NCBI GenBank assembly: GCA_050260935.1
Contig: JBLNCU010000091.1
Location: 1 to 5,743, forward strand
Direction of reading: 5' to 3'
From: UBA8346 sp050260935
Lineage (GTDB): Bacteria > Bacillota > UBA4882 > UBA8346
DNA length: 5,743 bases
Below are positions 5,643-5,743 of this stretch, piece by piece. The position numbers were made by a program, and so were the translations under genes. Position 1 is the stretch's first letter, and every line of letters begins with the position of its first letter. The notes beneath the pieces were generated by a model, which saw only the letters and a program-made list of their open reading frames with translations, did no database searches and was not told the origin of the DNA.

Positions 5643-5743
5643 GGGTTTACTGAAAAAGTCTAGAAGTATCAACTCACATCCAACAGAAGAGCCTGACTCA
5701 TTCGGACATCCCCAAATAGCACCTTGAAAATTTGAGACAAAAG
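5643..5743. mobile_element. Possible insertion-sequence end running off the right edge
   Basis: GGGTTTACTGAAAAAGTC (5643-5660) resembles terminal inverted repeats of DDE insertion sequences (GGGTTnnTGAAAAAGTC-type ends, from memory). Directly inside it, a minus-strand frame enters from the right edge and stops 8 bp from this repeat, the usual geometry of a transposase 3' end and IS terminus. The matching opposite end would lie outside the window. Confidence 0.35.
5669..5743 (-). CDS. Possible C-terminal end of a transposase (partial at the right edge)
   Basis: The minus-strand frame is open from the right edge for 24 codons (LLSQIFKVLFGDVRMSQALL and four more residues) to TGA at 5671-5669. 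No transposase motif is visible in so short a piece. The call rests on its position next to the candidate IS terminus; an open frame of this length is common by chance. Confidence 0.25.
   Translation of the reverse strand, partial: LLSQIFKVLFGDVRMSQALLLDVS

Larger units (their letters stand above)
5341..5743. other. Non-coding tail with repeat and mobile-element remnants
   Basis: No complete gene is visible in these 403 bases. The first 63 bases after the regulator stop show no convincing terminator: a short ACCA/TGGT hairpin at about 5357-5375 has no T-run. The rest holds a MITE-like element, a short possible gene remnant and a possible insertion-sequence end, listed separately. Confidence 0.6.

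Noticed and set aside
1..5743. CRISPR array, tRNA, rRNA or a known riboswitch
   Set aside because: No regularly spaced repeats with unique spacers, no cloverleaf-like segment and no familiar riboswitch core were seen on either strand by eye.

Overview
The window looks like a bacterial sugar-uptake and catabolism locus, most likely from a Firmicute (Bacillota). The grounds are strong purine-rich Shine-Dalgarno sequences (for example GAGGAGG before the dehydrogenase), AT-rich intergenic DNA, a TTG start codon, and a regulator with a GntR-type DNA-binding domain fused to a LacI-type sugar sensor, an architecture best known from Bacillus AraR. The genus cannot be determined from the sequence.

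Layout: four genes lie on the minus strand and are read right to left. They are an RbsD/FucU-family sugar mutarotase (3954 down to 3526), an SDR oxidoreductase (3498 to 2719), a two-domain RbsA-type sugar ABC ATPase (2472 to 979) and an RbsC-type permease (941 to beyond the left edge). The hybrid GntR-LacI regulator is divergent, on the plus strand (4246-5340). The first two genes are 27 bp apart and form one unit. The transporter genes are 37 bp apart and form a second unit with its own promoter-like sequence (TTGTTT-17-TATAAT). A periplasmic or lipoprotein sugar-binding protein is not in the window; it may lie beyond the left edge.

Working model (inference): the transporter imports a monosaccharide, possibly L-fucose or a related sugar; the FucU-like protein interconverts anomers; the SDR oxidises the sugar or a derived intermediate; and the hybrid regulator senses the sugar. 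A 15-bp motif, A[AT]AC[CA][TG]GTAT[AG][AC]TAC, occurs once at each of the three candidate promoters (mutarotase/SDR unit, regulator, transporter unit). It is the best candidate for the regulator's operator and would make the locus a small self-contained regulon. The mutarotase has arginine where the characterised relatives I can recall have the active-site tyrosine of the Y-[GA]-N motif, so its chemistry or substrate may differ.

The last 400 bases carry no complete gene. They hold a ~150-bp MITE-like element with terminal inverted repeats and nested ACAGGATT-type repeats, a short possible gene remnant, and what may be one end of an insertion sequence running off the right edge.
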